In this document: piece after piece, positions 61,678 through 64,000 of the stretch
How positions within the stretch are numbered: the first letter of the stretch is position 1
Layout: every line of letters starts with the position of its first letter
NCBI RefSeq assembly: GCF_002163875.1
Contig: NZ_CP019333.1
Coordinates: 2,844,864-2,908,863 of the forward strand
Length of the DNA stretch: 64,000 nucleotides
Direction: 5' to 3'
DNA from: Gilvibacter sp. SZ-19
Lineage (GTDB): Bacteria > Bacteroidota > Bacteroidia > Flavobacteriales > Flavobacteriaceae
Made by a program: the position numbers and the translations under genes
The notes under the pieces: generated by a model
Told to the model about the DNA's origin: nothing
Seen by the model: only the letters and a program-made list of their open reading frames with translations
The model's database searches: none

Positions 61678-61819
61678 TGATAGTTTAAATTTTTAAGGTT
61701 TGGATATTGCTGATTCTCAAATCGAATTGCTTAAGAATAGATGATTTCAAGATAAGACCTTTTGATCAAAGTGAATTTAAAAATTATGCTAAATAATGGG
61801 TCATATATATAGAGCCCAG

Positions 61820-61827
61820 TATCTTTG
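61820..61827 (+). promoter_or_regulatory. -7 box TATCTTTG of the DUF3817-MscS unit
   Basis: An exact TAnnTTTG ending 14 bp before the ATG at 61842. No -33 TTG was seen. Confidence 0.45.
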
Positions 61828-61841
61828 CAAAAAAAATAAGG

Positions 61842-62123
61842 ATGTCCTTATCATTAATACGAATCTTTCGCTGGGTTAGTACATTAGAAGCCATCTCTTT
61901 TTTATTGCTTCTAGGCATTGCAATGCCGTTAAAGTATATTTGGGGTAAACCAGAGGCAGTCTCCATTATAGGAATGGCGCACGGAGTACTGTTTGTACTA
62001 TACCTCCTATTAGCCTATTACGTAGGTGAAAAACTCAACTGGTGCACGCGTACGCTGCTTATCGTTATGGCTTGTGCTATATTGCCTTTTGGTCCGTTCT
62101 ATGCAGAACGCAAATACCTGTAA
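61842..62123 (+). CDS. DUF3817 small membrane protein
   Basis: 93 residues, about three membrane helices. FRWVSTLEAISFLLLLGIAM, GMAHGVLFVLYLLLAYYVG and the FGPFYAERKYL end match the DUF3817 pattern. Function unknown. It is followed 2 bp later by the MscS gene. Confidence 0.85.
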   Translation: MSLSLIRIFRWVSTLEAISFLLLLGIAMPLKYIWGKPEAVSIIGMAHGVLFVLYLLLAYYVGEKLNWCTRTLLIVMACAILPFGPFYAERKYL

Positions 62124-62125
62124 AC

Positions 62126-63379
62126 ATGCAAGAAACACCTTGGCTACATTGGTTTAGAGATCTATTTTTAGAGCAAGGAGTAGGCCCGGACTGGGCTGTT
62201 TATCTCAATGCAGCGATAGTCTTGATCGCTTTATTGCTTGTTTTATTTGTAGTGGATTTTATACTGCGGAAGAGTATTGTAACTGTCTTTAGACTGTTTA
62301 GCGACAGGACCAAGACAAGCTTTGACGATTTTCTCTCCGAGAGTAATTTTCCACGCTTTGTCGCGCATGTCATCCCTGTGCTTATTGTCCGATACACCCT
62401 AGGGCACCTTTTTGAAGACTTGCCAGTAACGCGTGGAATAAGCCTTACTGCAGTAGACGTCTATTCGGTCATTCTCGCAGCGCTTATCTGCAGAAGTGTC
62501 TTGAGAAGTTTACGCGAATACTTAAAGACCAAGCCTTTATTTAACGACAAACCACTCGACAGTTATGTTCAGGTGATGATGATCATTATCTGGATAATTG
62601 CCATGCTAGTAATAGCATACCGCGTGTCTGGGGAGAGTTTTATCACCTTGACCAGTTTAGGGGCCGTATCGGCCTTATTACTGCTGATCTTTAAAGACAC
62701 TATACTCGGTTTTATTGCCAGTATACAGATCACAGTGAACGATATAGTCCGCATAGGCGACTGGATCACCTTTAACCGCTATGGGGCCGATGGTTATGTG
62801 ACAGAAATCAATTTGGCTACGGTACGGGTACAAAACTTTGACAATACCTTTACCACTATCCCTACTTACTCCTTGATCTCGGATTCTTTTCAGAACTGGC
62901 GAGGCATGCAGGAATCCGCAGGGCGAAGAATTAAACGGTCCTTACTGATAAAACAGAATTCGGTGCGTTATTTGACCGATGCCGATCTGCAAGAACTCAA
63001 AAAGATCCAACTCATCACCTCTTACATAGAGCAGCGCCAAAAGACCCATTTAGATTACAATGCGCAACATGGCTACGACAGTTCACTGATCATAAACGGA
63101 CGTCAACAGACCAATTTGGGAGTTTTTAGAAAATATATAGATGCTTATTTGCATAAGAACAACGCCATCAACAAGGACTTGTTTTTAATGGTGCGCCATT
63201 TGCAGCCTACTCCTAAAGGTATTCCGGTGGAGATCTACTGTTTCAGTTACGACAAGAACTGGGTGAATTACGAACATATTCAAGCCGATATTTTCGACCA
63301 CCTGATCGCTGCAGTGAAGTATTTTGACCTGGAGATCTACGAATACCCATCTGGAGTAGACCTCAAAGGCGAAGACTAA
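62126..63379 (+). CDS. MscS-family mechanosensitive channel (YbdG-like)
   Basis: 417 residues from ATG at 62126 (MQETPWLHWFRDLFLEQGVG); the frame upstream to 62042 overlaps DUF3817 and is rejected. Five membrane helices lead to the pore region LGAVSALLLLIFKDTILGFI and the beta domain ITVNDIVRIGDWITFNRYGA. The long C-terminal part with NSVRYLTDADL fits YbdG, a small-conductance channel opened by osmotic downshift. The 3' end overlaps the thioesterase gene by 4 bp. Confidence 0.92.
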   Translation: MQETPWLHWFRDLFLEQGVGPDWAVYLNAAIVLIALLLVLFVVDFILRKSIVTVFRLFSDRTKTSFDDFLSESNFPRFVAHVIPVLIVRYTLGHLFEDLPVTRGISLTAVDVYSVILAALICRSVLRSLREYLKTKPLFNDKPLDSYVQVMMIIIWIIAMLVIAYRVSGESFITLTSLGAVSALLLLIFKDTILGFIASIQITVNDIVRIGDWITFNRYGADGYVTEINLATVRVQNFDNTFTTIPTYSLISDSFQNWRGMQESAGRRIKRSLLIKQNSVRYLTDADLQELKKIQLITSYIEQRQKTHLDYNAQHGYDSSLIINGRQQTNLGVFRKYIDAYLHKNNAINKDLFLMVRHLQPTPKGIPVEIYCFSYDKNWVNYEHIQADIFDHLIAAVKYFDLEIYEYPSGVDLKGED

Positions 63380-63777
63380 TCGTCTAGCTCGTCGTTTAGC
63401 CTGTCGGCCACGTATTCCACTTTTGTCTTTCCATGAGGTTTTGGTTTGCCGTCAGGACCCATACTCACCATGACAATGCGGTCTATGGTAATGATCACCT
63501 CTCGGGTCATTTTATTGCGAACCTCACACTGAAGACTTATGGAAGTAGTACCAAAATGGGCGACATCTATCCCAATTTCTACAATATCTCCCGGCTGAGC
63601 CGAACTCACAAAATTGATCTCCGACATATATTTGGTAACCACTTTAGGGTTCTCCAATTGAATGATGGTATAGAGCGCTGCCTCTTCGTCTATCCATTCT
63701 AAAAGACGACCTCCAAATAAGGTTCCGTTGGGGTTTAGATCTTCAGGCTTGATCCACTTTCTGGTGTGAAATCGCAT
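63376..63777 (-). CDS. Acyl-CoA thioesterase (hotdog fold)
   Basis: 133 residues with the hotdog signature NPNGTLFGGRLLEWIDEEAA (Asn/Asp in the active site), then YMSEINFVSSAQPGDIVEIG and EVIITIDRIVMVSM. It resembles the YciA/ACOT family, which hydrolyses acyl-CoA. The C-terminus is basic-acidic mixed (KVEYVADRLNDELDD). Substrate chain length unknown. Confidence 0.9.
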   Translation of the reverse strand: MRFHTRKWIKPEDLNPNGTLFGGRLLEWIDEEAALYTIIQLENPKVVTKYMSEINFVSSAQPGDIVEIGIDVAHFGTTSISLQCEVRNKMTREVIITIDRIVMVSMGPDGKPKPHGKTKVEYVADRLNDELDD

Positions 63778-63907
63778 AAGCTTAAGGGTTTACCACAAAG
63801 ATACGGCTTTGATGCTGTTAAAATTTGTGAAATCCGTATCTTTCATGTAACAAATTCGGCCTGATGAGGTCTAACACTTGTGATCAAAAAAAATTAAAAA
63901 TTATCCG

Positions 63908-64000
63908 ATGAAAATCTTAAAAACACTAAGCATTCTATTGGTAATGGCTTTTGCCGTTCCGACTCAGGCACAAACTGTCGACGAAATTCTCAACAACTAT
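63908..64000 (+). CDS. Exported protein, start only (lipoprotein-sorting-like)
   Basis: ATG at 63908, 31 codons to the window end. MKILKTLSILLVMAFAVPTQ is a clear signal peptide, followed by AQTVDEILNNY, as in the start of outer-membrane lipoprotein-sorting-type (LolA-like) proteins in flavobacteria. The family call is from this N-terminus only. Confidence 0.6.
   Translation, partial: MKILKTLSILLVMAFAVPTQAQTVDEILNNY

Noticed and set aside
62042-62125. N-terminal extension of the MscS gene
   Set aside because: It overlaps DUF3817 in another frame; ATG at 62126 gives the usual N-terminus.

Overview
The window is chromosomal DNA from a member of the Bacteroidota, most likely a marine Flavobacteriaceae. 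Pointers are a PorX regulator of type IX secretion, an LpxC-FabZ fusion, many short lipoprotein signals ending in SC, frequent TTG/GTG starts, and -7 boxes of the Bacteroidota type TAnnTTTG. I see no rRNA or tRNA gene, no insertion sequence, no phage and no CRISPR array. The genus is not assigned.

Layout. 1-2.5 kb: a truncated XRE repressor and an M14 peptidase separated by four copies of the palindrome TTACA-nn-TGTAA, then an Lrp/AsnC regulator and a small acidic protein. 2.5-7.8 kb: aroB, proline dehydrogenase, alanine dehydrogenase, a small lipoprotein overlapping a membrane protein, and tsaE. 7.8-12.8 kb: a structured gap, a TPR-membrane-AraC regulator, porX, and an HD phosphohydrolase divergent from porX. 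12.8-19 kb: the lipid A and fatty acid cluster lpxD, lpxC-fabZ, lpxA, efp, a second lpxD-like gene, an NTF2-like protein and sucD. 19-26 kb: fabG, a VWA-like membrane protein, a prohibitin-like protein, and a convergent operon of an OmpA-like protein, a helix-hairpin-helix membrane protein and a sodium/solute symporter.

26-46 kb is a looser region of exported, membrane and hydrolytic proteins: DinB-like protein, deoxyribonucleotidase, M28 peptidase, EamA transporter, two large flavoenzymes, an outer-membrane barrel, a CocE-type hydrolase, DUF1853, and an aminotransferase with a Tat-like signal. It also holds three very short genes. Two of these, 8.3 kb apart, encode 32- and 40-residue proteins sharing the C-terminus A[K/R]ASSYAIHR, each with its own terminator.

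46.2-46.8 kb has a tandem repeat of about 89 bp with a hairpin in each unit, upstream of a ribosome hibernation factor. 47-50.8 kb carries a degenerate ArsC-like protein, an S41-like protease and a Bcr/CflA-type exporter. 50.8-55.1 kb is a compact gluconate operon: SMP-30-type lactonase lipoprotein, a gluconokinase fused to 6-phosphogluconate dehydrogenase, and a GntP permease. The rest holds an ExbD-like protein without ExbB, an M19 dipeptidase, a tandem pair of unrecognised paralogues, a VanX-like D,D-dipeptidase, an M16 protease lipoprotein, a DUF3817/MscS pair, a thioesterase, and the start of an exported protein at the right edge.

The most distinctive signals are the fused gluconate enzyme in its operon, the SSYAIHR mini-proteins, the 89-bp hairpin repeat, and the operator array at the left end. 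No large undescribed multi-gene system (defence island, biosynthetic cluster or mobile unit) is evident.
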